Numbered from the stretch's first letter, positions 52,126 through 62,691 are shown. The stretch: 64,000 nt of DNA from Thiocystis violacea (GCF_016583565.1 NZ_NRRF01000006.1:62001-126000); one strand, 5' to 3'. The notes: generated by a model not told the origin, from the letters alone. A program made the numbers and translations.

Positions 52126-54951
52126 ATGAGAACGAATCTGCCGGTCACCGATAACGAGCATGTCATGCGCGACGATCAGCTGATCGTCTCGAGGACCGAC
52201 CTCAAGGGGCGCATCACGGACTTCAATCATGATTTCGTCGATATCAGCGGTTTCACCGAGCAAGAGCTGATGGGGGCGCCGCAGAACATCATCCGCCATC
52301 CGGACATGCCGGCGGCGGCCTTCAAGGACATGTGGGACACCATCCAGGCCGGCAAGCCCTGGACGGGCCTGGTCAAGAACCGCTGCAAGAACGGAGATTT
52401 CTACTGGGTCGAGGCCAACGTCTCGCCGCTGCGCGAGCAGGCACAGACGATCGGCTATATCTCGGTCCGCCGCAAGCCGAGCCGCGAGCAGATCGCCAAG
52501 GCCGAGGCGACTTACGTCAGACTGCGTGCGGGGCAGGCGGCGCAGCCACTCATGGCGCGCATCCGCTCGCGCATCGACGACATCCACATCACCCGAGCGC
52601 TGCCGGGCGGACTCTTGGTGATCACCCTCCTCTTTGCCGTGGCCCTCGCCATCTCCCTCATGGGCGTGGAGCGCACCGCGGGACATCTGCAGAAGATCAC
52701 GGACGAGACCCAGGTCCTGGAGCAGGCCTACAACGACCTCTACGGCGATGGGCTGCAGATGGTTGCCGCCATGCGCTACATCCTGATCGAGCCGGCGGAC
52801 AAACAGGCACGCGACAACCTCGCGAAGGCCAACGCCAAGTTCGCCAAGGAGCTCGCGACGGTGCGGCAGATGTCCGCCGGAGACGCCGAGGCGATCCGGC
52901 TCTTGGACGACATCGCCACCCAGCGCCAGCAGCACGCCGACATCCAGGCGCGTGTCCTGGACCGGATCGACACGGGCGACCTTGCCGGTGCCAAGCGCCT
53001 CTACAACGAAGAGGAGAACGTCGTTTGGCGCTCCTACAAGACGCTCATCATGGACGCGATGAAAGCGGTCAAGGCGACCTCGCAGGAAGAGCGGCAGGCA
53101 TCCATCGCCGCGGCGAACCTCGCCAAGCAGCAAGCGATCGGGTTCTCGATCTTCGCGCTCCTCACGGCGGCCCTCCTCGGCGTCTGGCTGGTACGCAAGA
53201 TCGCTCGCCCGCTACAGGTGATTCGCGGCCACCTCGAGGCCATCTCCAACAGCGACTACAGCCAGCGCATCGAGGTCACCAACAAGGACGAACTCGGCGA
53301 GATGACGCTGGCCGTCAAGTCCGTCCAGGCGCGCCTCGACTTCGAGATCCAGGACACCAACCGCATCGCCCGCGAGAACCTGCGCATCCGCACGGGTCTC
53401 GACAACGTGACCCTGCCGGTCACGCTTTCGGATGACCGCAACAAACTGGTCTACATCAACGCAGCGGCACGCCAGCTCTGGTCCGGGATGTCCGAGAGCA
53501 TCAAGCGCAGGAAACCGGCCTTCGACGTCGACACGATGATTGGCTCCACACTGGCGGATTGTTTCGAGGATCAGGAGGTGGCCACGGTCTATCGCGCGGA
53601 CTTGGTTGAGACCCGCAGCTTCGACATGCGGCTGGCCGATCGCAACCTGCGCCTGACCGCCAGTCCGGTGCGCGACGCGGACGGCAGCTACCGGGGGCGC
53701 GTCACCCAATGGCTGGACCGCACTAGCGAGGTCACGACCGAGCAGGAGATCGCCAACCTCATCCAGGCCGCGGCGAGCGGCGACTTCACGCAACGGATCC
53801 AGACCCAGGGCAAGGATGGCTTCTTCCTGCAGCTCGGAGATGGCCTGAACCGGCTGATGACCATCGTCGCGAACGGGCTGGCCGACGTGGCTGGCGTGCT
53901 GAACGCCATCGCCTCCGGAGACCTCAACCGGACCATCGAGGCCGATTACGAGGGCACCTTTGGCCAGGTGAAAGACGACACCAACACCACGGTCGCCCGG
54001 CTGCGCGAGGTGGTCGGCCAGATCATCGAAGTCTCGGACGCCATCAGCACCGCCGCGGGCGAGATCTCTTCCGGCAACTCGGACCTCTCCGGCCGGACCG
54101 AGGAGCAGGCGGCGAGCCTGGAGGAGACCGCCAGCTCCATGGAGCAGCTCAACGCCACGGTCAAGCAGAACGCCCAAAACGCCGACCAGGCCAACCAGCT
54201 CGCGCAGGATGTCAATGCCGTCGCCACCCGCGGTGGCGAGATGGTGCAGCGTGTCGTGGCGACCATGGGCTCCATCCAGGAGTCCAGCCGGCGGATCGCC
54301 GACATCATCAGCGTCATCGACGGCATCGCCTTCCAGACCAACATCCTCGCACTCAACGCCGCCGTCGAGGCCGCCCGGGCCGGCGAGCAGGGACGCGGCT
54401 TCGCGGTCGTCGCGGCCGAAGTGCGCAGCCTGGCGCAGCGCAGCGCTCAGGCCGCCAAGGAGATCAAGGAGCTGATCACGGACTCGGTCAGCAAGGTGGA
54501 GGATGGTGCCCAGATCGCCGGTCAGGCGGGGGACACCATGGAGGAGATCTTGAACAGCTTCCGCCAGGTGACCGGCCTGGTCGACGAGATCACCGGCGCC
54601 TCGCGCGAGCAGAGCACGGGCATCGAGCAGGTCACCCAGGCCGTCGCGCAAATGGACGAGGTCACGCAGCAGAATGCCGCACTGGTCGAGCAGGCGGCGG
54701 CGGCGGCGGAGAGCCTGGAGGATCAGACGCGGGTGCTGTCTCAAGCCATCTCGGTGTTCAGTCTCTCCAGCCAACGCCCGGCCATCGCACAGACCCCGGC
54801 CCAGTTCAACCCGAGGGCGCCCGTATCGGCGGCGCCCAAGAAGGGCAAGGTGGTCACCGCGCTTGCCGCCAAGACCGGCCGGTCGGCCGTGAAGCGGATG
54901 AGTGCGACCCCAGCCATGGCCGAAAACGCGGACGAGTGGGAGGAGTTCTAA
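52126..54951 (+). CDS. PAS-containing methyl-accepting chemotaxis protein
   Basis: 941 residues. An Aer-like N-terminal PAS domain (about 15-115: [23 protein letters not shown]) is followed by a first transmembrane helix (about 168-190), a helical sensor region and a second helix (about 345-365). HAMP, a second PAS-like region (about 430-540), a further HAMP and the signalling domain follow. The hairpin tip is [33 protein letters not shown]. The C-terminus DEWEEF is a W-x-x-F tether for CheR/CheB. It probably senses redox or energy state. The ATG at 52126 was chosen because the PAS domain follows directly. Confidence 0.93.
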   Translation: MRTNLPVTDNEHVMRDDQLIVSRTDLKGRITDFNHDFVDISGFTEQELMGAPQNIIRHPDMPAAAFKDMWDTIQAGKPWTGLVKNRCKNGDFYWVEANVSPLREQAQTIGYISVRRKPSREQIAKAEATYVRLRAGQAAQPLMARIRSRIDDIHITRALPGGLLVITLLFAVALAISLMGVERTAGHLQKITDETQVLEQAYNDLYGDGLQMVAAMRYILIEPADKQARDNLAKANAKFAKELATVRQMSAGDAEAIRLLDDIATQRQQHADIQARVLDRIDTGDLAGAKRLYNEEENVVWRSYKTLIMDAMKAVKATSQEERQASIAAANLAKQQAIGFSIFALLTAALLGVWLVRKIARPLQVIRGHLEAISNSDYSQRIEVTNKDELGEMTLAVKSVQARLDFEIQDTNRIARENLRIRTGLDNVTLPVTLSDDRNKLVYINAAARQLWSGMSESIKRRKPAFDVDTMIGSTLADCFEDQEVATVYRADLVETRSFDMRLADRNLRLTASPVRDADGSYRGRVTQWLDRTSEVTTEQEIANLIQAAASGDFTQRIQTQGKDGFFLQLGDGLNRLMTIVANGLADVAGVLNAIASGDLNRTIEADYEGTFGQVKDDTNTTVARLREVVGQIIEVSDAISTAAGEISSGNSDLSGRTEEQAASLEETASSMEQLNATVKQNAQNADQANQLAQDVNAVATRGGEMVQRVVATMGSIQESSRRIADIISVIDGIAFQTNILALNAAVEAARAGEQGRGFAVVAAEVRSLAQRSAQAAKEIKELITDSVSKVEDGAQIAGQAGDTMEEILNSFRQVTGLVDEITGASREQSTGIEQVTQAVAQMDEVTQQNAALVEQAAAAAESLEDQTRVLSQAISVFSLSSQRPAIAQTPAQFNPRAPVSAAPKKGKVVTALAAKTGRSAVKRMSATPAMAENADEWEEF

Positions 54952-54970
54952 ACCGCCAACCCAAAAAGCA

Positions 54971-54990
54971 CGCCCCGCGTCCGAGGGGCG
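54971..54990 (+). terminator. Hairpin after chemoreceptor gene
   Basis: CGCCCC pairs with GGGGCG around an 8-base loop, 19 bp past the stop. No T-tract follows; candidate terminator. Confidence 0.4.
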
Positions 54991-55136
54991 CATCGCCTTC
55001 GGGTATGCTGCGTCGGCGAACGGAGGCGACGCGCCACCTCGCGGCGCGCCGCCGTGACACCCAGGGGCGCCTCTGCCGGCAAGACGAGCCCTCGACGCGG
55101 CATCGAGACAGCCAAGCGGAATCGGAGATCTGAACG

Positions 55137-55775
55137 ATGGATGGAATGACGCGCACCCTGATGATGGTCGCACTCGCAGCCGCCGCGGGCAGCCTGTCTG
55201 CATTTGCGCAGGACGGCAGCCCTTCGCTGAACGACCCGATGCGCTTCGCCACCTTGGACCAGGATGGCAATGGCATCGTGTCGGAATACGAGTTCGATCG
55301 AGTACAGGCGAGAAGCGCCGGAGCCGGCACCCAAGCCAGCACCTACAGTTTCGGCGCCATGGACACCAATGGAGACGGTCAGCTGAGCGCGGATGAGGTT
55401 GCCAATGCGTCACCGGCGCGCCAGCGCCGCGGTCCGGGCATGGTGCCTGGCGGCAATCGCCCTCCCGGGCAGGACAGCCTCGGCTTTGCGGATTTCGACG
55501 AGAACGGGGACGAGCGCATCAGCGAAAACGAGCTCTATCGGGCGCGTGCCGCGCGCCTGGTCGAGCGCGCACAGCGCGGCGACCCGACGAGCAATCTCCC
55601 GAATGAGCCAACCTTCGGGCAGATGGATCTCAATGGAGACGCGCTGATCGACCGGCAGGAGTTTGCCGTGGCCGAGCGCCGCCAGCCCCAGCCGCAGGCC
55701 GCCAAATCGAGCGCGGATGCCCGCCCCGCCCCGCGCCCCGCTCCAACGCGCGAGGACTCGCAACCGCGTTTGTGA
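55137..55775 (+). CDS. Secreted protein with four EF-hand loops
   Basis: 212 residues with a signal peptide (cleavage near AFAQD). Four calcium-binding loops are seen: DQDGNGIVSEYE (41-52), DTNGDGQLSADE (76-87), DENGDERISENE (121-132) and DLNGDALIDRQE (164-175). The first two are canonical, while the third and fourth have substitutions at one position. The C-terminal tail is Pro/Ala-rich. It is likely a periplasmic calcium-binding protein; role unknown. GGAG precedes the ATG. It converges on the lipoprotein hydrolase gene. Confidence 0.85.
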   Translation: MDGMTRTLMMVALAAAAGSLSAFAQDGSPSLNDPMRFATLDQDGNGIVSEYEFDRVQARSAGAGTQASTYSFGAMDTNGDGQLSADEVANASPARQRRGPGMVPGGNRPPGQDSLGFADFDENGDERISENELYRARAARLVERAQRGDPTSNLPNEPTFGQMDLNGDALIDRQEFAVAERRQPQPQAAKSSADARPAPRPAPTREDSQPRL

Positions 55776-55831
55776 GGCGCATGTGCCGGCCCAAGCCTCC
55801 GGTCCGGCGCGACCCAGCTCGGGGTCTCGCG

Positions 55832-56677
55832 CTAACCGTCCCGATTGGACAGCAGGCCGGTGACGGCCGTGACGGCGGCGCTCAGGATGGCGCGGCGCAC
55901 GGCCCAGGAAGCAGGCGCCCCTCGCGCGCACACCAAGGGACAGAGCCAGTCGGTGTTCGACTCGAAATCGCAGTGATCGGCGCCGGGGAAGCGCTCGACG
56001 GTCGCCTCGCGTCCCGCCGCGTAGACCGCCAACCCGTTGTTCCAGGCGTTACAGGCGGAGCCCCCCCCGACCAGCCCGATCAACGGGTGCTTGAGCCCCG
56101 CCGCCATCCGAACACCCAGGTCCTCGGCATCGACGAGATCCAAGGCGACGACACCCACGGCGCGCGGATCGTTGCGCCCCGCGACCAAGGCCGCCAACCC
56201 ACCGGCCGAGAAGCCGACGTAAACCACCCGACGCGCGCCCCGCGCAGCCGCCAAGTGCATCATGTCCAGACCGTTGCGGATGTGACGCCCCGTCCAGAGC
56301 GGATCCGTGCAGAAATCGAGCGTCACCGTGCTCACGCCGGCCACGGCCAAGGCCCGCGCCAAACCCGCCATCCGCGCCTGGCTGCGCAGGAAACCATGGC
56401 CGAGCACGACGAGATCGCCTGGACGCGCGCTGGCGGTCGAGTAGAGGCGATAGTGCAGCGTGCACCCCGTCGGTGATGACGCGGTGCCATGCTGGACCCG
56501 AACCGCGACAGCCGCCGCCCCAGGCGCAGTGAGCGGCGATGCGGCCGAGATCGGACGCTGCAGCCGCTGCTCCGCCCCGCCGAAACAGCCCGAGACCAAC
56601 AGACAAGCCGCCAAGACCGCTGTAAACTTCGTTTGACAAGCGACCGTCAAGCCAGACTGACATAGCTTTGGATTCAT
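55832..56677 (-). CDS. Lipoprotein alpha/beta hydrolase
   Basis: About 281 residues. A lipoprotein signal with lipobox VSGC follows the ATG at 56677 (an upstream ATG at 56725 adds 16 residues). The hydrolase domain has an oxyanion segment VLGHGFLRS, nucleophile elbow VGFSAGG and the putative catalytic His in GADHCDFES. It resembles dienelactone-hydrolase-like or esterase families. It is probably anchored in the outer membrane facing the periplasm. Two Cys pairs near the C-terminus could form disulfides. Substrate unknown. Confidence 0.8.
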   Translation of the reverse strand: MNPKLCQSGLTVACQTKFTAVLAACLLVSGCFGGAEQRLQRPISAASPLTAPGAAAVAVRVQHGTASSPTGCTLHYRLYSTASARPGDLVVLGHGFLRSQARMAGLARALAVAGVSTVTLDFCTDPLWTGRHIRNGLDMMHLAAARGARRVVYVGFSAGGLAALVAGRNDPRAVGVVALDLVDAEDLGVRMAAGLKHPLIGLVGGGSACNAWNNGLAVYAAGREATVERFPGADHCDFESNTDWLCPLVCARGAPASWAVRRAILSAAVTAVTGLLSNRDG

Positions 56678-57119
56678 CCAGGTTGGCCGCCATTGTGATC
56701 GGGGAGCGTTTTGATCGGAGAGCATCTCGATGAGATGACATTGTCATTCGCAAAGCCCTCTGAGGCTCGCGTGGTCCGCGCGACCTCTTGAGCAATGCAA
56801 TCTATTGAAGGCCAATGCGATCTGTTCATTTATCCTAGAAAGCGCGGCTGAACCGCAAAGTCCGCACAGACCAGCGATTGTTTCGCGTCAACTTCGGGCT
56901 CACCTCGCGGGTGAAGGTCGTTGCCGTCGAAACGGTTAGACATCCTTCGCCCGCTGTGCGCCTTCGCGGTTCCAACATCCGGACCCCGGTTTATTGATGG
57001 CTCGGCCTGGAACCCCCCGCCTTCAAGACATCTCTAACGGCGGCACCCAAGATCCAAAGGCTGCTTCAGGGTATGGACACCAACCAGCCAGACCTTCTCT
57101 CACATGAGGTATCTCGCAA
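56678..57119. other. Divergent intergenic region
   Basis: About 440 bp between two hydrolase genes facing opposite ways. No supported gene, RNA or repeat. It contains AT-richer stretches around 56800-56850 where promoters would be expected. Confidence 0.4.
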
Positions 57120-58034
57120 ATGGACTCCGCAATCACGCACTCCGCAAGCTCGCCGACCCATCCGCGCAGCTCACTCCCCAGCGCCATCGATGCGACACGC
57201 CATGACCTCGACACCGTGCAGGGTGGACGCATCCACTACTACGCCGACACCACGGCCACCGGGCGCCCCCTGGTCCTGATCCACAGCATCAACGCGGCCC
57301 CCAGCGCCCGTGAGATGAAGCCGCTGTTCGAGCACTTTCGGACGCAGCGCCCCGTGTTCGCCCTCGACCTCCCAGGCTTCGGACACTCCGACCGTAGCAA
57401 GCGGCGGTATAGCCCGGAGCTGTTCGCGGGCACCATCGCGGAATTCCTCGACGCCGTCGTCAAAGAGCCCGCTGATGTGGTTGCCTACTCGCTCGGCTGC
57501 GAGTTCTCGGCACGCGTCGCCGTCGAAAAACCAGAGCGGATCACCTCGCTGGCGCTGATTTCGCCGACGGGCTTCAACGTCAGGAAAATGCCGACGGGCG
57601 CCGCCGCCGAGCGCGCCTACAAGTTCCTCAGCGTTCCCTTCCTCAATGATGGACTCTTCGGTCTGCTGACGACCCGTCCGAGCATCAAGTTCTTCTACAA
57701 CCAGGCGTTCGAGGGCCAGCCGCCGGTCGAACTCATCGACTATGCCTACGCCACCACGCACCAGCCTGGGGCCAAGAACGCACCACTGTACTTCCTGTCG
57801 GGCCAGCTGTTCACCGCGCATGCCGGCGACCGGCTCTACGACAAGGTGACGCAGCCGGTGCTCGTGCTCTACGACAAGGACCCGAATATCGACTTCCACG
57901 AGCTGCCCGACTTCCTGGGCCGCCACCCGAACTGGCGCGCCGAGCGCATCGCGCCAACCAGCGGCATGCCGCAGTGGGAGAAGCCCGCCGAAACGGCCAA
58001 CGCCATCACCCGGTTCTGGGAGAGCCTCGGATAG
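57120..58034 (+). CDS. Alpha/beta hydrolase upstream of men genes
   Basis: 304 residues. The alpha/beta fold shows PLVLIHSINAAPSAREM, FALDLPGFGHSDRS and the nucleophile elbow VVAYSLGCEF. In the region usually carrying the catalytic His (GHxPQWE-like), this protein reads TSGMPQWEKP, so the His is missing in alignment. Its place ahead of menF-menD-menB suggests a menaquinone-related role such as a MenH-like step, but the missing His argues against normal hydrolase chemistry. The ATG at 57120 has GAGGT upstream. Confidence 0.7.
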   Translation: MDSAITHSASSPTHPRSSLPSAIDATRHDLDTVQGGRIHYYADTTATGRPLVLIHSINAAPSAREMKPLFEHFRTQRPVFALDLPGFGHSDRSKRRYSPELFAGTIAEFLDAVVKEPADVVAYSLGCEFSARVAVEKPERITSLALISPTGFNVRKMPTGAAAERAYKFLSVPFLNDGLFGLLTTRPSIKFFYNQAFEGQPPVELIDYAYATTHQPGAKNAPLYFLSGQLFTAHAGDRLYDKVTQPVLVLYDKDPNIDFHELPDFLGRHPNWRAERIAPTSGMPQWEKPAETANAITRFWESLG

Positions 58035-58136
58035 AATCGCCGGATCGCCATCGAGACCGTCGCGGGTCGCATGCGCAGCCAATGGCTGCATCGCATGCGA
58101 TCCGCCGCTCCTGAGCCCCGCCCGAGCCAGCCACTC

Positions 58137-59525
58137 ATGCTTCAACCGCTCCAAGTCCTCGAGCAGGTCAAGGCCCGCCTGCGTGAAACCATCGGCACGC
58201 TGCCGCTGGGGTCTGAGACGGGATACGCCTCCTTGATCCTCGAGCTGCCACATGGTCTGTTCGCCGCGCCGGACATCCCTGGACCGCGCTTCCACTTCGC
58301 CAACAACCACCGCGGCGAGCTGCGTGCCGGCTATGGCGTCGCCGGGGAATGGCAAGCCGAAGGCGCGCAGCGCCTCGAGATCCTGCGGGGCGCGGCCCGC
58401 GCAGTCATCGCCGATTGGCAGCAATCCGACCCGGACGAGACCGGCTTCACCGGATTCGGCATGCTCGGCTTCGCCGCCTCTCCCCAGCCCGCCAAGACGG
58501 CGGACGGCGGAGATCTGCCGAACGCCATGTTCTGGCTCCCCGAGCTGGCACTCTGCTCCCAAGGCTCCCAGGGGGCGCTGATCCTGACGAGCCGCACGGC
58601 GGTCGAGCAGGATTGGCTGCTCAAGCACTGGGAGACATGGCTGGACCGCGTCGTGCCGCTCCTGGACCTCCCCGCGCTGGACCCGCTGACGCCCGCCCAC
58701 ATGGAGCCCGGCGACAGTGCCCCAGGGCTCGAGGCGTGGCGCGAACTCGTCCTCTCCGCCCTGGATGAGATCGACGAGGAGCGCTTCGAGAAGGTCGTCG
58801 TCTGTCGCCGGCTCAGACTGCGGGGGCACAGACGCTTTGATCTCACCCGGCTCAATGCCGCCCTGAGCTACCTCTTTCCGTCCTGCGAGGTGGTGAACAT
58901 CCGCCGCCACGCCAACAGCTTCGTTGCCGCCACCCCCGAGCGGCTCTTCACCCAGAAGCGCGACCGCATCGAGGCGGACGCCATCGCCGGAACCGCCTGC
59001 CGGGCCGAGGATTCGGAGGTCGATGCCCAGATCACGGCGGACCTCCAGATCTGCGAGAAGAACCTGCGCGAGCACCGCGTCGTGGCCGAGGCGGTGAGCG
59101 AGGCCCTGAGCCATTGCTGCCGCCACCTGGAACCGCCGGACGGCCCCCGGATCATGCAGCTCAACAACGCGCAGCACCTCTGGAGTCTCGTGCGAGGCGA
59201 GCTGAAGCCCGGCGTGGATGTCTTCGAGCTGGCCGAGCGGCTTCACCCGACCCCGGCCACCAATGGTCAGCCACGGCGCGCGGCACAGACCTGGCTCGGC
59301 GAGCACGAGCCCTTCGAGCGCGGCTGGTACACGGGCGCGGCCGGCATCGTCGAGCCCGACCTCACCGGCGAACTCTGGGTGCTGCTGCGCTGCGCGCGCA
59401 TCCAAGACCGGGTCGCCGAGCTCTATGCGGGCGCCGGCATCGTCGCCGGATCGGACCCCTTGAGCGAATGGCAGGAAACCGAGCACAAGCTCGCGGCCAT
59501 GTCGACGGCCCTCCAGTTCGCTTGA
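58137..59525 (+). CDS. menF: Isochorismate synthase (menaquinone pathway)
   Basis: About 462 residues. It converts chorismate to isochorismate, the first committed step to menaquinone. The chorismate-binding domain has IAGTACRAEDSEVD, NNAQHLWSLVRGEL, LHPTPATNGQPR, GWYTGAAGIVEPD and AGAGIVAGSDPLSEWQETEHKL, the typical isochorismate synthase set. In-frame ATGs at 58071 and 58095 make the start uncertain; 58137 was chosen as closest to the first conserved helix. menD starts 8 bp after its stop. Confidence 0.92.
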   Translation: MLQPLQVLEQVKARLRETIGTLPLGSETGYASLILELPHGLFAAPDIPGPRFHFANNHRGELRAGYGVAGEWQAEGAQRLEILRGAARAVIADWQQSDPDETGFTGFGMLGFAASPQPAKTADGGDLPNAMFWLPELALCSQGSQGALILTSRTAVEQDWLLKHWETWLDRVVPLLDLPALDPLTPAHMEPGDSAPGLEAWRELVLSALDEIDEERFEKVVVCRRLRLRGHRRFDLTRLNAALSYLFPSCEVVNIRRHANSFVAATPERLFTQKRDRIEADAIAGTACRAEDSEVDAQITADLQICEKNLREHRVVAEAVSEALSHCCRHLEPPDGPRIMQLNNAQHLWSLVRGELKPGVDVFELAERLHPTPATNGQPRRAAQTWLGEHEPFERGWYTGAAGIVEPDLTGELWVLLRCARIQDRVAELYAGAGIVAGSDPLSEWQETEHKLAAMSTALQFA

Positions 59526-59532
59526 TACCCTG

Positions 59533-61320
59533 ATGGCAGACCAACAAGACCAGGGCTGCATCAACCTGAGGTGGGCGCTCGCGCTCATGGAGGGCCTGAT
59601 CGGCGGCGGCATGCGCCAGCTCGTGATCTCGCCCGGCTCGCGCTCGACGCCGCTGGTGCTCGCCGCGCAGCGGCTGCCCGCGCTGGAGCTGACCATCGTC
59701 CTGGACGAGCGCAGCGCGGCCTTCTTCGCGCTCGGAGCCGCGCTGGCCTCCGATCGCCCCGTGGGGCTCGTCTGCACCTCCGGCAGCGCGCCCGCGCATT
59801 GGCTTCCCGCCGTCATCGAGGCATCAGAGTCCGAGATCCCGCTGATCCTGCTCTCGGCGGATCGCCCGCCCGAGCTGCGCGGCTGGGGCGCGAACCAGAC
59901 CATCGACCAGACAGGGCTCTTCGCTGGCTACGTCCGCGAGTTCCGGGATCCCGGCCCGGCGGAAGACACCCCGGCAGGGCTGAAGATGATCCGCACGCTC
60001 GGCCTGCGCGCCGCCGCGAACAGCCTGGGTCAGCCGCCAGGCCCGGTGCATCTCAATCTGCCCTTCCGCGAGCCCTTGGTGCCAGGTCCAGACTGTGCTG
60101 TCTTCGCCCGCGGCGAACCCAGCTCCGCGACGACCCCGGAAACCCAGCGATCAGACGGCACAGCAAGCCGGCCGCGCAGGCCGGAGTGGTCATGGTCGAC
60201 TGGCGCCGTTCCAGCGGACACACCGCCCCTCGCGTCCGGCCGAGGCATCATCTGCTGCGGGCCTGGCGCCTGGACCGCGCATGCCGCCGCAGACCTGTGG
60301 GCATGCGCCGCGCGGCGCGACCTTCCGGTCCTGTGCGATCCCCTGAGCGGTCTGCGCTCCGGGCCGGCTGGCCCGCATCGCATCACCCGCTACGACAGCT
60401 TCCTGCGCAACCCTGGGGCCGCGGCGGCAGTGCGGCCGGACTGGGTCCTGCGCTTCGGACGGGCGCCGGTCTCAAAGACCCTGATGAGCTGGCTTGCAGG
60501 CATCCCGACCGTGCTGATCGACGCGGGCGAACGCTGGAGCGATCCGAATCACGACGTCAGCTGGCGAATCCCGGCCGAGCCAGCCACCGTCTGCCGCTGG
60601 CTGGCGTGGGCGGATCGGGCGGCACCTCAGAGCGGATCCGCCGCAGCCGACTGGATGCGCCGATGGACGAGAGTCGAGGCGCACGTCGACCAGTTCGCGA
60701 CTCGCTACATGGAGCAGGCCCCATGGTGCGAGGCCCATGTGATCACGGACCTATTGGCGTTGCTGCCCGGGGGCGAGGGCCTGCTCTGCGCCAACTCGAT
60801 GCCGATCCGGCAGCTGGACACCTGGTCGGGAAGCCGGGAATCGCGCCTCGCGGTCTTCGGCAATCGCGGCGCAAGCGGCATCGACGGGCAGACCTCGACA
60901 CTCGCCGGACTGAACGCGGGCGGCGTGCCCACCACGGGGCTGCTCGGCGATCTCTCCTTCCTGCACGACCTGAGCGGACTGCAGCTCATGCGGCACCTGC
61001 CCAGACCCTGCATCGTCATCAACAACGGCGGGGGGCGCATCTTTGACTACCTGCCGCAGCATGGGCTACCCGGTTTCGAGGCACTCTGGCGCACCCCGGT
61101 CGATGTCGACCTGCGCCGACTGATCGAGCCGTTCGGGTTGGCGCATCGCTCGGTCTCCAATGGCGCGGACTTCCGAGAGGCCATGCGCGCCGCCTTGGAG
61201 GCGCGTCGAACGCACCCAAGGGGACAGGTCATTGAGGTGCATGTCGACGCCGACCTCAGCCGCCAGTTGCACCAAGGGTTCTGGGCCGCGCTGAGAGACG
61301 CCGAGTTTGGCGTCGCTTGA
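59533..61320 (+). CDS. menD: SEPHCHC synthase (MenD)
   Basis: 595 residues. The ThDP-dependent enzyme joins isochorismate and 2-oxoglutarate to give SEPHCHC. The N-terminal Pyr domain has ISPGSRSTPLVLAA and the Glu of LDERSAAFFALG. The C-terminal PP domain has GVPTTGLLGDLSFLHD and the metal motif ending INNGGGRIF. The middle region carries the divergent transhydrogenase-like domain. It is coupled to menF. The downstream gap to menB is about 440 bp. Confidence 0.95.
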   Translation: MADQQDQGCINLRWALALMEGLIGGGMRQLVISPGSRSTPLVLAAQRLPALELTIVLDERSAAFFALGAALASDRPVGLVCTSGSAPAHWLPAVIEASESEIPLILLSADRPPELRGWGANQTIDQTGLFAGYVREFRDPGPAEDTPAGLKMIRTLGLRAAANSLGQPPGPVHLNLPFREPLVPGPDCAVFARGEPSSATTPETQRSDGTASRPRRPEWSWSTGAVPADTPPLASGRGIICCGPGAWTAHAAADLWACAARRDLPVLCDPLSGLRSGPAGPHRITRYDSFLRNPGAAAAVRPDWVLRFGRAPVSKTLMSWLAGIPTVLIDAGERWSDPNHDVSWRIPAEPATVCRWLAWADRAAPQSGSAAADWMRRWTRVEAHVDQFATRYMEQAPWCEAHVITDLLALLPGGEGLLCANSMPIRQLDTWSGSRESRLAVFGNRGASGIDGQTSTLAGLNAGGVPTTGLLGDLSFLHDLSGLQLMRHLPRPCIVINNGGGRIFDYLPQHGLPGFEALWRTPVDVDLRRLIEPFGLAHRSVSNGADFREAMRAALEARRTHPRGQVIEVHVDADLSRQLHQGFWAALRDAEFGVA

Positions 61321-61758
61321 GCCGCAAGACCGCGGCACGACTCGCCGCGCCCGGACGACCTCGGGACCCTTGCGCGACTAGTCCAACTGACTAAAATGGG
61401 CCAATCACCGAGCCGGGGGTGTCTCGCCGCGATCGCCACCTGAACGCTTGCTGTCTGGCTCTCGATCACACGCGCACCTCGTTGAAGTCGCCTACCTCCT
61501 CACCGCCTGCCCCGAGCCCAACGACACCATCGAGCCCAACGACACCATGTTTCTGGCACGCGCCGACACGACCCAAGCCGAGCTGATCGGCTCAAGCGCA
61601 CCGCACTCGACGCACAGGCATCCTAGCCCCATGATGCCGCCCGCCGCTTTCCTGGCGAGGATCCGCTGACGTCGAGCGGAGATTCTTCGCCACAGTCGCC
61701 CAGCGGACGACCGAGGGCACCGGAGCCTCAGGGCACCTTTTCAGAACGAGGTTCACAC
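61321..61758. other. Gap between menD and menB
   Basis: About 440 bp without a supported gene. It contains a direct repeat GAGCCCAACGACACCAT at 61514 and 61532 (18-bp period). The gap is large for an operon, so menB may have its own promoter. I see no menH gene here. Confidence 0.45.
61514..61549. repeat. Two-copy direct repeat, period 18 bp
   Basis: GAGCCCAACGACACCAT occurs at 61514-61530 and, unchanged, at 61532-61548. The period is exactly 18 bp. It sits 210 bp before menB. Confidence 0.8.
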
Positions 61759-62625
61759 GTGCAAGCAGACCCCAAGCCGCGCCTCTCCGAGACCGGAGCC
61801 GACCCCATCCACTGGGAAACGCCGGCGGATTGCGCCTATACGGACATCCTCTACCAGCACGCCGAGCACATCGCGAAGATCACCATCAACCGGCCCGAGG
61901 TGCGCAACGCCTTTCGCCCGCAGACGGTGCGCGAGCTGATCGATGCCTTCCATCGGGCGCACATGGACTCCGAGATCGGGGTCATCATCCTCACCGGCGC
62001 GGGCGACCTAGCCTTTTGCTCGGGTGGAGACCAGCGGATCCGAGGCCATGAGGGCTACAAGGACGAGTCCGGCATCGAGCACCTGAACGTGCTGGAGCTG
62101 CAGCGCCAGATCCGCACCCTGCCCAAGCCCGTGGTCGCCATGGTCGCCGGCTACGCCATCGGCGGGGGCCATGTGCTGCATCTCATCTGCGACCTGACCA
62201 TCGCCGCCGACAATGCCCGCTTCGGACAGACCGGCCCCAAGGTCGGGAGCTTCGACGGCGGCTTTGGCGCCGGCCTCATGGCACGTACCGTCGGCCTCAA
62301 GAAGGCCAAGGAGATCTGGTTCCTCTGCCGCCAGTACGACGCGCAGGAGGCACTGGACATGGGCCTGGTGAACACCGTCGTTCCGCTCTCCGAGCTGGAG
62401 ACGGTCACCGTCGACTGGTGCCGCCAGATGAACCGCCTCTCGCCAACGGCGTTGCGCGTGCTCAAATCCGCCTTCAACGCGGATACGGACGGACTCGCGG
62501 GCATCCAAGAGCTGGCCGGCAACGCCACGGCCCTCTTCTACACCACGACAGAGGGGCAGGAGGGCCGAAACGCCTTCCTCGAAAAGCGCGAGCCGGACTT
62601 CCACCAATTCCCCCGGCGGCCTTGA
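61759..62625 (+). CDS. menB: 1,4-dihydroxy-2-naphthoyl-CoA synthase
   Basis: 288 residues of the crotonase superfamily; it cyclises succinylbenzoyl-CoA to dihydroxynaphthoyl-CoA. Motifs: [53 protein letters not shown] (oxyanion-hole region), [15 protein letters not shown] and the C-terminal [21 protein letters not shown], which is characteristic of MenB. The start is GTG 61759 with GAGG upstream. Size and motifs are typical. Confidence 0.95.
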   Translation: MQADPKPRLSETGADPIHWETPADCAYTDILYQHAEHIAKITINRPEVRNAFRPQTVRELIDAFHRAHMDSEIGVIILTGAGDLAFCSGGDQRIRGHEGYKDESGIEHLNVLELQRQIRTLPKPVVAMVAGYAIGGGHVLHLICDLTIAADNARFGQTGPKVGSFDGGFGAGLMARTVGLKKAKEIWFLCRQYDAQEALDMGLVNTVVPLSELETVTVDWCRQMNRLSPTALRVLKSAFNADTDGLAGIQELAGNATALFYTTTEGQEGRNAFLEKREPDFHQFPRRP

Positions 62626-62630
62626 GTTCA

Positions 62631-62691
62631 GTTGGCAGTTGGCAGTTGGCAGTTGGCAGTTGGCAGTTGGCAGTTGGCAGTTGGCAGTTGG
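62631..62691. repeat. Heptamer tandem array GTTGGCA
   Basis: Eight perfect copies of GTTGGCA plus a partial GTTGG, beginning 6 bp after the menB stop. Perfect identity indicates recent slippage expansion. It is a potential length-variable locus. Confidence 0.95.

Noticed and set aside
62631-62691. CRISPR or iteron origin
   Set aside because: Seven-base perfect tandem repeat without spacers, no replication initiator nearby; simple slippage array.
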